Source: Hydractinia symbiolongicarpus
Lineage: Eukaryota; Cnidaria; Hydrozoa; Anthoathecata; Hydractiniidae
Direction of reading: 5' to 3'
Length of the DNA: 64,000 nucleotides
Assembly: GCF_029227915.1 (NCBI RefSeq)
Contig: NC_079887.1
Coordinates: 7,688,001 to 7,752,000, forward strand
Shown here piece after piece: positions 22,132 to 36,600 of this stretch. The notes beneath the pieces were generated by a model. The model ran no database searches. It was given only the letters and a program-made list of their open reading frames with translations, and was not told the DNA's origin. Every line of letters starts with the position of its first letter. The stretch's first letter is position 1. A program made the position numbers and the translations under genes.

Positions 22132-25100
22132 TTGTAGGGACAAATTTTTAGCTTGTTTTTGTTTGACTCGATAGCCTAGTCAAGTTTCTTGGTCACTTTT
22201 TCACAAAGAGTTTTTGTGTCATACGGAGGAAGGCCGTGAAATATGTAACCTTTTGTTGTTTCTGTCCTAATTCTTTGCTTTTTATACTAACGTTTAACTT
22301 TTAAATAACGTGTTGAAATGGTGCTGCTAGTCCTCTCTGTGGTATATTAACTTTATTAAATCAAGAACAACTTACTGTAACTTTTACAAAGTTCAAAGTT
22401 GGATGATGGTAAAAGGGTATTTTTAGCTCTGTGCCTGCAGAGGCAATGAGCATGGACTGAAGTATCTATAAGAAAATACACGAAGCACTGCTAGATATTA
22501 CACATCTTTTCCTTATAATCAACCTTCATGGTATGAATTAAATATAGCTAGATGGCTAAAAACCACCATATGTACAATGTAATGTATGTTTGGCTATGAC
22601 TACAACAAGGACAACCAAAAAGAATTAGAGCTAGCTAGCTTATTGTTGCAAAAGTAGAAGAAATGGATAATCAAATATCAAGCTCAAAGAATCAAGATAT
22701 GAATAATTATCAAAGAATATTTTTAAATTTGGACGAAAGGTTATTAAAAATGCCACAACTGCATATGTAGCTTATATGTACTGTCCTTATTACGTGATTA
22801 TCTAAAAGCGAATATTTAACCCCGCCAACTACATAACTTTATGGTTTAGCGTCTCTAAAAATAACTTTGACAAAATTGTGATTGAATGGAAAGTCATCGA
22901 ATGAAAAGCGAATTAGTAAAAACATTCAAATCTACTATAATTTTGTTGTTTTGATGCAGACAAACTCGTGGTTGCCGAAAAGACGTGAAAGACATATTTT
23001 CAGACAATGTATAAGGAACTGATATACATATTGGAATATAGATATATTGATAAATGCTAATGCCAATTTCGCTAACAGATTCATTGTTAATCTCGTTGGG
23101 TTTAAAACTGCATTTTATAAGTTTTTTTATTTTTTAATTCAACTTTTTCTGGCTAACTTTTTTTTTTTATTATGAAGCTAATCTTTAAAAGATGGATTTT
23201 TACAGAAAGAAGTTTTCATGAGTTTTTTAGGTGTTTTTCTTTAGTATACAAGTTCACAACAAATTTTAAGAGTCAGTCATGTGTTTGCATGTGTTTATAA
23301 CTTATTCGCTGAAATAAATTCTTGTCAATAAGTATAAAGAGAATATTTTCTTACTTGCATGTAATTTTGCTATGATGTCTTTCTAACCTTTTCCTATCCT
23401 TGAATGAAAAACTTTGTTGTAGAAATTTGTGGATGTTGGATTTTATTTTTTTTGTAAATTTAGGGTTAAGGTAGATGTAACTAACAGCTAACATAATGAT
23501 AATATAAGAAAAGTATTTACAGTGATGTTTTCCTTGCCCTGCGCACTGGCCAGGCTACACCTTTCACCACACCTTTCGTCAGCTACTTAGCTAGTTAGCT
23601 AACTGCACTTGCTTTGTTTTGAAATATAGTGGTAGTAACTATTGCGGACAATACTTTTTAAAGATAACAATAAAAATTAGCAATGTGGTGCCAACAATAA
23701 CATTTGTTTCTGGTTTAACACGTTGGACACTTGACTTTTAGCTAGGCTAACCTTAAGACGGAATCAACAGTCTTTAGTCATTTAATAACCTTGAATTTTG
23801 TGTCTTTTGGATAGAATACAGTCCATAAACCATTAAAGAATACCCTTCTTTAATTTTAGTGTTATAATAGGGAGGTATAAAAGTTCTTTTATACCCCCAT
23901 GGATAAACCATAAGTTAAATTTTCTGTTAATGTTGCTGTTTTCTTCTTGTTGCGCTACCATTATGAAAAATAATACAAGTGCTTAACTCTTGCCCAGACT
24001 TATTGCGAAGCGAAATTGTGGAGCACGTTTGCTACACGCGAGGTATACCAAGAGAATTATTGAGATTCTCAAAATTTCGATAGAAAAAAAATCATATAAA
24101 ATCAGCGTAAAGAAATAGGACTGATATTTTTGCACATAAAGCTAGGGTATTTTTTTTCCTAATAAAACACATAAGTTTGGACCGAGGGGTTAAAGTATAA
24201 GTTTAGTAAAAATGCAATAAGTACGGCTCGTACCCCCCCACCCCCGGATTTTGACCCCCCCCGTCTTTTGGTCCGGATTATACGTCCGCCGAACTTGAAC
24301 ACACAAAGAGGAATATGCCGTGAACAAGAAACGGTAGTCGGCATTTTAGACACGTATATTTTACAGACCCAAAATATGCCTTATTTCTTTGTATTATAGC
24401 TAATTATGGTATAAATAATTAATTTATTACTTTGCAATTTTGCTTCTAATACTATTATAGTTGTATTTTAATGAAACATAATAGTATTAAAACGGTTTTC
24501 TTCTTTTGAAAAAATTTATTGCTAGTCCTGTTTCTAATCGACTTTACTTGTGTATTTTAAGCTTTTTTGTTGCTGTGCTTTTTCTGGAGATTTTAGTTCG
24601 ATTGGAAAGCTCCTGTGTAAGGTACCCTTTCCTAAAGAAAAATTAAAGTAATTTGTACAATTATAACGCGCCGAGCTGTGTTTTATTTTATTGTTTCTAA
24701 GAGGATGTAAGAATACAATATTATCAATTTTAATTGGTTTTATCCAAATCAAGGTAAGGCTTAATCACACGAAAGGTAGCTAGAGCTAGAGCTCAGTTTT
24801 GTATAAAAGAATTGAAAGTAATTTGTAGAATACATATGGAGAAGCTGTATTACTACCTAACTGATAGCCAGATATAGGAAAACCTGTAGCTAGGGCGCAG
24901 ACAAAACAAATAGTTCTGAGCGCTAGAGTGAGCTGACCAACCGTTTTTTATCATTTTTTATTTATTATATAAGTAACCTGTTTCAGTAATTAAAAAAATA
25001 TCCACTTTTGCTATCGAACCAACAGCAATGTAATTGTCAATAGGAATTAGTTTTCCGTACACCCTCCCTGAGAACAAGGTTTAAAACGACATTAAAACAT

Positions 25101-27133
25101 TAAAACTGTCATTAAACAGAACTTCAAGGATGCCCAAGCCGCACCACGTCCTCTAAAAGGCATGGGCATCTTTGAAACTGCTTGTAATTTTAGAACAAGG
25201 GTGCTGATAAGCTGCATACGCCGTATAACGTGCAGGCGTTTTTGGGCAAGTTTAGCGTTTTGCAAAAAAATTGAAGTATTCACCCGAAAAAACCTGCATT
25301 GACCATAAAGTAAACTATGTGGTAGTAAAGTTCTTAAAAGAACTGTTTTTGATGGTTTTTGATAAAATTTACTTGATAAATAACTTTTAATTTTTATTAA
25401 CTTCTTTCTCTTAAAGCATCTTTTTCCAACTATCGTCCACAAGGTATGTTACAAGGAATTGAATTTTGAAAATGCTCCAGGCAAGTTCGGGAAAGTGCGG
25501 GCGGTTTTGGAAGACAATCACTAATTTAATTGGAAAAGTTGCCTGAACTCGCCCTTATATATGTGGCTGTTTGCAGCTTATTGACACCCTCTTATTTTAG
25601 AATATTCTCAGGAATAATAGACCAAGAGAAATTACATCACAGTTTTTTGTCCACCGCCCACGTGTGTTTGAGAACAACCCACATAACAAAGTTCATTATT
25701 TTTTAAATTATTTGTGTAAAAATTACTATTTCATTCACGATAAACCATTTGTCAGTCATTTTATTTGCCCAACAAAGAATCCTATCCAAGGTGCTTTTCT
25801 ATTAGTGCTGAATTTAATAATTGACATGGTTCAGCATAGTTTTTAAAAGGGTCTGATTGCAAAATATGATTGCCAAAGTTCAGCACTTGTAATATTTGTG
25901 TATTTGTGTACTCAGCTTCTAAAACACACACAAGAGACATTATAATTTCCTCTGGGTGATAAAATTAATGTTGGTTGAAAAAAAACCGAATGATGAGAAG
26001 CATATGTTTTTAAATGGGTCTAGGACAATAAACTTATTTAATTTCCCTTGGCCTTGCATCAATCAAATTCTGAAAAAATAAACACTTCTAAAATTATTTT
26101 GTCAGATTTGGAAACTGTTGGTATGGTTGGAACTTTGCGTATAAAATTAGTAAAGTTGCCAAATTGTTTAGTTTTTTTCTTTTATACTTTTCCGAATTAG
26201 CCTTAATTATTTATAAGATGAAAAACAGTGCTTTCAATTCCATTGACTTGGCCATCCCTTAAAGGCACTGGAAGCTTCACTATATGAAAATGTTTTCTTT
26301 TTCTTTTAGATTGTGTACAATGGGAGTGAGTGATGTAATCTTCTAATGCGTGTGGTGAAAAGAAGGCGAATCCGTTATTGTTTTTCTGCCCAAATTTGAA
26401 GCTATTTAATAAATCTTGATAAAGTTAAAAAACTGTTTTGATTTGTTTGTTTTTGTTTTAATTGTTTCCCGTGAGTTTTCGAAATTCGTCCCAGCAGATT
26501 CTGTGGCTTCTACTGCCGGTATTTTTACGTGAAAAAAATATTGTTTTGTTGTGAGGTCATTTACGAAATCGTTAACGTTAGGACCAACTTCTGCGGGTAG
26601 TACAACTCGATGTATCACATATCTTTCGGAATACTGCTAAAAGTGTAATTTTGTATTGCGCTCTTTACTTTTACCATTCTGTGGGAAAAGGCGGTACAAA
26701 ATTTTAACACGCGTTATTCGTTTTTGTTAGTTTCGCGTAATCTAATTTTCTCGCACATTTTGAAAAGAATATCCCACGCACATCAAATACTCGCGCAGTC
26801 TATTCGCAAAAAAACTGTTTTTGAGCAACGAATTGTTCCGCAGAGCGTTCATTTTCCTACCTCGTCCCCAGGGTTCTTCTATATGATATTCAATTTTGAT
26901 GTATTTCGGAAGATGTTAGCGCCAATTAAACAAGAAGCGCTAGGGACAAAGTATTGGATAGTTTAATTTTGCTTGCAGCTTGCGAAATGCTTCGCAACCT
27001 TTTTTTTAATTTCTAGTTATATATTTTACCGGTGTCCAACGGAGATATACCGATATAAAAAAAAAATACATTAAAAAAAATTATAATATAAATTCGACTG
27101 GAGACATTATACGTGGAAGGATAACAGAACATA

Positions 27134-27166
27134 GAACTCGTGCCCAGACTGCGTTGTATGAAGGTC
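27134..27166 (+). repeat. Dispersed repeat, partner of 22101-22131
   Basis: This is the plus-strand copy of the repeat described at 22101-22131, followed by a TACCTTGGTAGGAGGTAGGA stretch. It probably marks the end of a non-autonomous element; its other end is not identified. Confidence 0.6.
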
Positions 27167-27599
27167 GGTAATTTTAGCTACCTTGGTAGGAGGTAGGAGG
27201 TCTGTTTTCAAGCTCGGATTTTTGCCCTGGAAAATTTTACGTTTGCCGAGTGTGCTTGTTTACTTCTACCGAGTATTTTAAAAATGGCGGCATCCAAAAC
27301 GTGCATGTGCAAAAACAGAATCCTTTTTTTCCATGCAGTAAATTTCTTTTTTTCGCAGTCAGAAAGTTTTATTATAACACTTGAGCAATTTTAATGAAGG
27401 TTGTTTTTTGGTGTTTTTATTCCCTCTTTTCAATTGACTCTCACAGTCAGTTGAATTTTATTTCAGTCACGCCATCCACAATCAAACAAAAAGAAAAGTT
27501 TAATAGTCAAAGTAGTTTAGTAGTAAGCTGACTATACTTAAGAAATGTGTATAAAAAATTGGATGTATAATAATAATCGCAAACCTTGATGATGACGAT

Positions 27600-27931
27600 C
27601 TGTATATTTTACATGGCTAGCCTCACAAATATGAAGGATATACCCTGTCTATTATTTCCTGGAGGGGCCATGGCTTTGATGGGGAGTCCTGGAGTATTTA
27701 ATGCTCTGTTTGAGCTACGCAAACTCAATTAGGGTCAGCGCTCTGCCAGATAACTCCATGCCACGCCCAACGGCCCAAACAGTGTGCCATCTACCCAATT
27801 TGCCTCACATGGCTGGGGATAACCCGGGGTATGGTATTCAATTGCCCATATTGAATTGCCGCCAAGGGGAGTCGAACCCTGGTCTCCCGCACGAACTACG
27901 AGAGTGATAACCACTAAACTACGGTGCCAAG
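27600..27931 (-). mobile_element. tRNA-derived SINE, longest copy
   Basis: On the minus strand the copy starts with a tRNA-like head (TGGCACCGTAGTTTAGTGG containing the A box; GGGTTCGACTCCCC the B box; CTTGGCGGCA at the head end). It continues with the body shared with 16629-16830 (GCCATGTGAGG, TAGATGGCACACTG, GAGTTATCTGGCAGAGCG) and a tail shared with 4699-4890 (AGCCATGGCCCCTCCAGGAA, AATAGACAGGGTATA, ATTTGTGA). It defines a SINE of about 310-330 bp. Pol III promoter boxes are visible, but the acceptor stem is not tRNA-like, so this is not a functional tRNA gene. Confidence 0.88.
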
Positions 27932-28679
27932 CCTTATTTAGGTGCATACTGCACCACATACTAGATTTTATGTAGCTACTTAGATCTGGAGCAATCCGAC
28001 AAAATGAAATATTTTTTCCACATCTTTCAAAACAAGGTTGGATCCTTTTCCATTTTAGATAACAAGTGTTTGTGCATGAAAGTATTATAACTGTTAAAAT
28101 TTTCCATTTGCTCCCAAGCTCTTCCACCTTGTTCTATCACAATTTAAAAATGTGATATACAGTCTTGTTTTGGCAGTCTGGTCAATGAAGAGGCTAAGGG
28201 GTGTGCAACACTTTGCATTCTAACAAGTGTATTTATATGGTGTCAAGGCGTGCAATTTTCAATTCTTTAATTACTATTTTCACATCATTCACAAAGGCAA
28301 TTAATAATTTTTTATTGCAAAAAAAAAAATAAATAAATAATTCCCCTGCCTTTAAAAAAAATTTCCAAAGGGATACTCAACATGGTATAGTCTATTATGA
28401 AAATTATTTTTTATGCAAATTGCGTGTATACGGAAGCTTACATTCAGACTAAACTGTAGGGTGCCATACAAAAGCTGTTCTTGAATCAATTTTGTTCTGC
28501 TTTTAGGCCAGCAATGCAGAATGCCGACATATATTTCCAGGGCTGTTATTGTCACGACTTGCACACAAATGGAGCTAAACTGCAAGTTTTGCTCATGTTA
28601 ATTGTGGTGACAAAATTACAGTTCTTAAGTATTGTGGTTAATATACATTAGGTTTACCTTAGTCATTGAACATGTCATG

Positions 28680-29150
28680 TAGAGCCTAGCACAGTGGGGA
28701 GGGGGGGGGGGTTCTACCTATAGACCTATAATCTTAAAGATTGCCAGGGTTATTAGTCTCACTTGCCTGTAAAGGAACTGGACCCTACCCAGGTCTTCAT
28801 TATTAATGGTTGCATATAAGAACCCAACATCCCACACTGCACAAGTTCTTTAGATGTACCTTACAGCCTAGTGTAGTCATCATGTGAATAAGAAACATGC
28901 GCCTGATGCTTAGGGCAATATGAAGCGCCTGACGCTCAGGGCTTCTCTCAATATTATTACAACATGTCTTTAACCTAATATGGATTTAAAGTTCCTTTTA
29001 AAGCAGTATATACTGTATTTCTTCAAATCAATGAAAAATGTATTTGAGTTATGCTACCCTCAGGATCTACTACAATGCCTATAATAATGTTAGGAATCAG
29101 CACTTTCTACTGTGAATAATAGCCAGGCTGATATTTTGTATACTTTTTTT
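28680..29150. other. Region upstream of DHX37 with inverted CCTGAGCGTCAGG words
   Basis: No gene is seen. Positions 28903-28940 contain GCGCCTGATGCTTAGGGC and GCGCCTGACGCTCAGGGC, the reverse complement of the cluster at 14938-15170. A G-run lies at 28696-28710. TACTTTTTTTGCAG ending at 29154 is a plausible splice acceptor in the DHX37 5' UTR, implying an upstream noncoding exon that I cannot place. Confidence 0.4.
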
Positions 29151-29173
29151 GCAGTATAAAATTCCTGAGAAAT

Positions 29174-32100
29174 ATGGGTAGGCTACGAAAAAGATTTAAT
29201 GAAAAAGCAAGACAAAAATCAATTACTGCTGCACCCAAATCAGACATAATCACAGATGAATTGACCAAAATTGTACCATTGAATAAAGAGTCATACCAAT
29301 CCACAAGAGATGAGAGCAATGCCATTGTGTTGACATCAAAGCATGGTGATGCAAAGAAGATTAAAAAGCTAAATGTTGGCAAAAAAGTACAAAAATTATC
29401 CAAAACACAAAAGAAAAAACTTGAAAAGGTAGTTGAACTTAAGAAGAAGAAAGAAAAGGTTTGTGCAAAGTATTTTAAATTTTTTTCTTAAAGTCTAAAA
29501 AAACTTTAGTCGTCATTTATGACCTTGTAATTCCCTAAATTCTTAAATGTTGATTTTCTATAATAATATAGTGATTAAAAATTGTAAGTTTTTATGTAAT
29601 TCTCTTCTCTTTAATAGTACCGTATTCCATCGGTGTGGTAAAAAAGATTACACTACAGCTTTTCTACCATCTGCAGAGTAATTTCAGTACTTCATGCTAA
29701 CAGGCCATCAAAAATATACCAAATAATGTGGAAATATATGTATAGCATCAATGAAAATTGACAATGACATTTGTAATGCAATCGTAATTGCCTGTAAAAG
29801 GCCATTGTGTCTTTTTTTTAGTTTTTTCCAAAGAGTTGTTACAAGCAAAACTAGCCATAATATTATTATAAGGGACAATCTATAAATTCAGTGTCATGAT
29901 GTAAAGTAAATTGACACATGAAATTGTTTCCTCATATGTATTTGGTGATTTTAATTTGTCTCTTAAGAGAACATTTTTAAAATTAGTTTATTTGAGATTC
30001 TTGTGGATTTTTCCATTGCTGAACAAATAAATTATTTTATATTTTTTATTTTTTAGAGAGCTGAAATTTTAAAGTCACTTTCTGAATGTCAAGTTAGTCA
30101 AACAGAATTGGCTCTGTATAAGTCAACATCAAGACTTGGTCAGGTTGCAAACACAAAAAGGTGATAAACAGATTTCAAATTTTTTGCTCAGTAAATTTTT
30201 TTTGCCTTTTCTTCTAGAACCAAAAGTTCTTTTAATAGCATCCAACAATTTTGCATGCTGTAGTGTGTCGTTCGTTCTAAGTCATAGCAAATGTTGAACG
30301 GTTCATATTTATTAGAGTTGGTCTAATGGCAAAAAATGTCACTTTTATAAACATTTGACACTTTGTAATCATTTTTTTTTTATAGAAAATTCATATTTGT
30401 TGGCTGTAAATCCTCTACACTGCTTAACACCCTTTGTAAAACTTCTGCATTAATTTTTAAAATAACCATATTTACATTACTATCGTTGAAGGGATTCCAA
30501 ACCCATCAGAATAACTAATATAAATTAGGAAAGAGATTTGTTTTTTAATATCCAGAATTTAAAATTTTAGAAAAGTTGTTGAATCTGAAGTGACGGAAAG
30601 CATATCATCAACAGCTAAAAGAAAACGAAAAGCTAGGAAAAAACCCAGGGAAATGCCAGCTGTTGAAACTGAGATATCAATCATATCTAACGAAAGTGAA
30701 AGCAGCGATAGCAGTGATAGTGAACCAACGTCAGCTAATGATACAGAAATAAATGAATATGAGAGTACATATGTCCAGAAGAAGTTTGCTGAAAACGACC
30801 AAGTGCAAAGCCTAGAATCCACTGTTGAAAAAAGTGAAAAGAATTGCTCGGAAATTTGTCATGATGAAATAAACATACCTGAAGAGAAGTACACAGTGCA
30901 TGATGGTGAAGATGCAAGTCCAAATGAATTTTCTTCATTCCAACAAAGTGGAAAGGCACAAATGAAAAAGATAGAAGGTTAATTCTTTTCTTGCAGATGT
31001 AACCATTTTGAATTTAAGGTCAAATAAAAAAATAATTTGTGTAAAAATAATTAAAAACTCTTTGAAATCATACTTACTATAAATAAAATCAAAGCAAGAA
31101 GTTTTTTCTGATTTTTGCTTATTAATAAAGTAACATTTTTTGATTTTTGAAAAAAATCATGAAGGCACTTATCATGAAGGTACTTAAATTTTGTGAGTAA
31201 GCTTGTATAAGCCCTCTATATGTTTACTCACAAAATTTTATTGCAAACCAAGTTGCAGATCCAGAGTTATTGGGTCGTCAGCAAAATAATAAGAGGAAAT
31301 TAACGAGTGTCATTTTAGCATAAAATTTTATGTTAATCAATTTACCTTTATAATATCTATGCATTGATAAACTTAACAGGTCTAAAATTACTGATTACAG
31401 AAAATGTCAAAATTTACTATTACTAAAATATGACATCATAATTTATGCAGCATAATTAAATCTGAAATTCTTTAAATGTAAATATCTTGAGAACGAAAAG
31501 AGCTTTTAAAAAGATTTTTAGGCTCTTTAATATAAGTCCAACATCATTTTATACTTTGGGTTCGCTTTAACAACCCCAAATTAAACGTAAATAAGGTTTT
31601 CATGTCTGTCTAACAATTCCATTGTTTCATTGTTTATGCTGATGTTTGATATTCGCGTGTGACCATTAAGATGTGAACTTACCAAATAAGCATCTCTTCA
31701 GAACAGAGCACACACACTTATTCAGGGAAGGGTTCATTAACTATTTTCTGTCAAAAGCAAGGTACTAATTTGAAGTGGTGCTCTTTTGAGCAGGGGTGTT
31801 CATTGAAGTGGATACAGAGCATGAACAATGTGAGGTTAAAGAGGTGCATCATGGAAATAGAATAGTGGTGGTTATATAATTCTGCAGCTTGCACGAATTT
31901 ACATGTTTTTTTTTCTTTCAAGTGAATGCAATGCTGTCCGTCATTGTTGTAAATATAAAAGTGTTCTTGTCAAAATTATTTAAGCCTTGAACATAAAAGT
32001 GTAATGCAATGGCTTCATTGATGATAATTAAACTATTGATGTCAAAAATTGTATTAATGGCAATAAATAGCTAATTTGTCAGTAAACAAACGAGACAAAA

Positions 32101-33607
32101 AACGTTCTCTTTGCAAAAGTCACAGATAGATATATTATTATAAGAGATTATAAACTTCATCTTTCGGTTTATCAATCATAAATCCTTTTAAATAATTAAT
32201 TTTAAATTATTTTTTTTTTCAACAGCCAGGTTTGTGTTACTGGCAAAAGTTAGCATCGATTAAACAATGTTGATAAGCTGAGTACATTAACCCCCTTGAC
32301 AAGTTGTTCTATCAAAAAATTTTATTTTACAAAAACAATGAGCAGTGTGGAGGCAAGACAACTTTATATTACATTTTTACTGGATGAATAATAATATTTC
32401 GTATAAAGCAAAAGAGGTTAAAACTTTATTTGGTCGTGTTATGTGTGCATATGCACAAATAAGAAGGTTGAAAAGATGAGAAATAAAATGCAAGAAACTT
32501 CGGGCAATATTTTGTTACATGAAGATCTCTTTAAAAAAACTGGCTTTAAAGTCCAACAAACAAATGTGTTCTGGATTTGTTTGTTAGACTGTAAAGCCAG
32601 TCACTTTAATCACTTTAAAGGTATGATGAACAGCGTGCTTGGTTTAGCAATTTTGTCTCTGCTCTTCTTTTTAAGGACAAGAATGTAAATCAGCCTACTA
32701 CAGCTCTCTTAAATTTTCTGCACGGTGTGATGTCATTGTTTAATTAGGTGTTAAAAAAATCGTGTCTAAAAAATAAAGTTGTGATGGTCAGTACAACAAT
32801 TAATTGTTTTTATGCTTTTCTCAGTACTTATAAAACAATAAATCTCCTGTCTGAAAGTAATTTTATTCATCGTGAATAAATATGTTTCTCAGAGTAAATT
32901 AATGTTTTACTATCATAAATATAGTTTTGGACATACGTTTATCACTTGGAAAATATGAGTATTATCTGTATTCAAGTCATTTTGTGAAAGCAAAGCAAAA
33001 CAAGAACAATCTCAAACTTTTTACTTATTCTTTACCTGTCAAATTCTTCGAAATTTACTCAGAGAAGACAAAGAAGTGACTGAATCTTCATCCATCGTAT
33101 TGCAAATCCTGTTGAGCTCAACAGAATTTGTATTTGTATTGTTGTATATTGTAAAAAATCAACAAAATATGTACAAACCAAGTTAGCTTTTGTTCGATAA
33201 TGGCGGTGACCATTATTATAATTATAGATATTGACACAAAAAACAAACAAAAAAATTTAAATTTTATATGCCATGTTGTTTTCATAATATGTAAGAACGG
33301 TTTAATTATAAAATAAACAATATGTAGGTTTTTTCCTTAGTTTGCCTTTGGTATATATTTGTATCTTTCAATCACATCCATCATTGTTAACTAACTTCAC
33401 TTACCTTCTTTAAATAGCATTTGCACAGTGGTTCTAGCACCTATAAATGGAAGTTATTTTTATGGTTGTTTGTTTGAAATTTAATTTGATATTAGAGAGT
33501 ATTATGTTTCTTTAGGAGAAGGCCAAGTTGTTAAAGAGATTCCTGTTAAAGAAAAAAAGTTCACTACTCCTGTTTTTGTTCAAGTTAACAGAACTAAAGA
33601 AATTCAG
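29174..33607 (+). other. DHX37: DHX37 coding exons 1-4
   Basis: The exons are 29174-29458, 30057-30160, 30571-30977 and 33516-33607. They encode the basic N-terminal extension ([17 protein letters not shown], a coiled, lysine-rich stretch), a Ser/Asp/Glu-rich low-complexity segment in exon 3, and the lead-in [13 protein letters not shown] just before the first RecA lobe. Intron 3 (30978-33515) is AT-rich, contains the hairpin at 32539-32601, and shows no gene. Confidence 0.93.
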
Positions 33608-36600
33608 GTTTATGTTTTAATGTTATTGTTTACAAAAGATTGAGAATGTTTAATAAAAACTATTGATAAGATCTTTGATAGTTAATTTTTGGGAAATGAT
33701 TTAGATATTCTGTTGACAGCACATACAAAAGGCAAACGAAACCGTTGATGTCTACTTTTCACTACTTTTATGCCTTAATCTTCCTAAAAGACACCTAAGA
33801 TAGACAGGTGTGGTGATAGTGTTTGCCAGTGCATCGGCAAAAAGAAATCAGCCAGTATTGAAACCCTTCAGCTTAGAGTCAGAATAGCAGCAAACACAAT
33901 TTGAAAGACGTTGGAAGAAACAAACTTATAGAAATTTCAGTGAATGTGCTAGTTATTGCACATACACATTTGAATGTGTGTACATGTATATGAAATAACA
34001 AGTCAATTTTCAACAATATTTAAGTTTCTGGCAGCTGTATTTTTTCTAGTTTCACAAAAGCAGCAATATTAATGGTTTTCGCAATGTCATTCTCATAGTT
34101 TTGGTACAAAGCATGGTGAATTTAAAGCTTTGTACAACCATGTTGGGATAAATTTAAAATGCTTATGCCTTCAACAAAGTAGCAAGCTGTAGTACTGAAC
34201 AGGACATTTTTAGGGAACTATAAAAGTGTCTACTAAAAATACCATTTCTGAATAGTATTGTTGCAGTTCTGTGTTTGTGACAATTAGGGTCCTTTTTTCA
34301 ACAAAATATCTGGCTACAAGTACCACAAATTGCATAATTTTCAGATTTTTTTTTATTTTTTCAGTCTTTTGTGGTACTTGTATCTGAATTTATTTGCCTT
34401 CCTCCGGAAGAAGGCAAACGTAGTAGTGGTGGTACTCATAGCTAAACTAACCTGATCTTCAAGTGTAAACCTTCATGCTCCGACTACCAACTTTCAGTCA
34501 TTTTATTCTTATAAAACGCAGCAATCATAGTAATTTATTTGCAAAAAGTTAACATATTTAAAATAATTATTGTATAATTATGCTTGTTGCGTAGTAACAT
34601 AATTAGTATGTAATATTAACAAACAGCGCAGTTAGTATGTACTATTAACAAACAGCGCAGCAATCAAATAAAAAAAAACATGTATACGCAAATTGTTTTC
34701 TCAAATCAAGTGGTATTTTTAACTGTTTCCTAAGTTGAAAAAATAGACCCTAAGGAAACTGTAACTAAAAAAATTTATTTATATTTTCTGTAAAATATGA
34801 CTTTTATATGTTAATTTCTATGAAATATTAATACTCTTGACTAACGACAAATCGTTCACGCTATATAAAGGTTCGGATAACAACTGGGTAGTGGAATGAT
34901 TGTTTAGCATTTTGTATTAATGTTAATTTTTTTATGTTTTTTGATAGTTTGTTGTATCATCAGAACCCACTTTATCAAAAACCTTTGTTTTTCGCATGCA
35001 CGCAAAACATTTTTCATCAATACGACAAATGTTATTGTTCATCTACATTTTAGTAACTCCTTCCACCTATTCTTTTACGTTCACCTGGAACAACAAATAA
35101 CACTCATCGTTTTTCAATTAGATGTTGTTTATTTAAGAAAGTTTGCTACTACCTGAATGACACTGAATAAGAAAATGTGTCAAAAGACCATGTAGGGGGA
35201 CAAGCCATTCAGATAAAAGAAAGGTAAAGAGTTAAAACAAAGGTCTAACTTTAGAGGGTTTATTAAAAAAATGATGAAAATTGTAAAAGGATCTCCAAAG
35301 ACTTCAGACCTCAAAGTAAAACTAAAGTTTAAAGAGCAATCAAACCGGAGGTCAGTAAGTTGCCATTTGGAAACTCAAGTAAATGTGTCAGTTGCTCTGA
35401 GTATATAAAATGTAGTGTTATATAAGAAAGACAATTGTTTTTCAAGTAAAGTGTTTGTTTAAAAATGAAAAGACAAAATTATTAGTAAAAAAAAATTTTA
35501 AAATTAGAACTAGCAGGTCCATATTAGTTCTTACGACAGCTGATAGTGTAACCCTTCTCAACTTAAGCTAACAAATTTAAAGATTACATCTGAAATACAT
35601 TTTAAATGAAGGATCTTTTGTTTCAGACTGCCCGTCTACTACTACCTATTTTATCAGAAGAACAAACAGTAATGGAAACAATTAATGAAAATGATGTTGT
35701 GGTCATATGTGGCTCAACTGGAAGTGGAAAAACCACTCAAGTGCCACAGTTTTTGTATGAGGCTGGGTATGGAACAGACAGGTGAACTTGTGTACTATAT
35801 AAACAACTCTTGAGTGTTTTATCAAACTAGAAATTCAATTCAATGTATTATTTTCTAGTTCACATGCAGGTATGATAGGAATTACTGAGCCACGGAGGGT
35901 TGCTGCAATTAGTATGTCAAAAAGAGTGGCACAAGAAATGAACATGCCGAATAGGTAACACCTTATCACTTGATGTAATATTTTTTAGATCGGATGACCA
36001 AATGATCTATGTTTATTTTACTTAAAGTTTTAATAACCAATAAGTGTGATTTTAACTTAATAAAGGTGTTTGTAGCAGGTTTTTTCAGGAAAGTTATGCA
36101 AGCATGCATGAACATAAAGATTGGATAAGCTATTCATACAGCTTTTCATACAGTTTTTCATGTGCTATGGCAAGCACAAATTTTAGAAGAGGTTGATAAA
36201 TGTATCACTGCTACACATGTGCCAAAATCATTCTTAAAAAAATGAATAAAATGCTAAATAATCCAGTATAGGGATTTCTTTTTTAGGGGTGCCTCCAAAT
36301 TAAGGTGCACTAACTGTCAATCTGATATTAAGTTGCTGGATGGTTGAATCATTTATACTATAAAATATAAATATCTATTGTGTTTATTTACTTCTGTGTT
36401 TTATTTTATTTTTTCTAATGCTGTTTATAGCAAGATATCTTACCAAATCAGATATGAAGGAAACTCAACAGGTGAGCATGATTCTTCCATATTCAAAGAT
36501 TTTTGCAAGGAATAAGTTGTTGTAACATACAAGGAGGACTAATATGTCATAACAAGTGTTGACTGTGCAGTGGTTACCTAACGACTTCAAATTCTGTTAA

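Larger units (their letters stand above)
20781..27599. other. Intergenic region, no supported gene
   Basis: The short open frames here (for example 20942-21244, and 25092-25442 on the minus strand) lack domains, and I do not call them. There are a few repeat-like pieces. A palindrome lies at about 22065-22096 (ACCTGGTATTATTACCAGGT). An inverted dispersed repeat links 22101-22131 with 27134-27166. There is a C-rich tract at 24232-24262. At 26861-26874 the word CCTCGTCCCCAGGG resembles a terminal motif of small inverted-repeat elements. Confidence 0.5.

Noticed and set aside
25092-25442. Minus-strand open frame of 116 codons
   Set aside because: Basic, low-information composition, no domain, no flanking exons with matching phase.
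29107-29403. Minus-strand open frame of 98 codons
   Set aside because: Antisense shadow of DHX37 exon 1.
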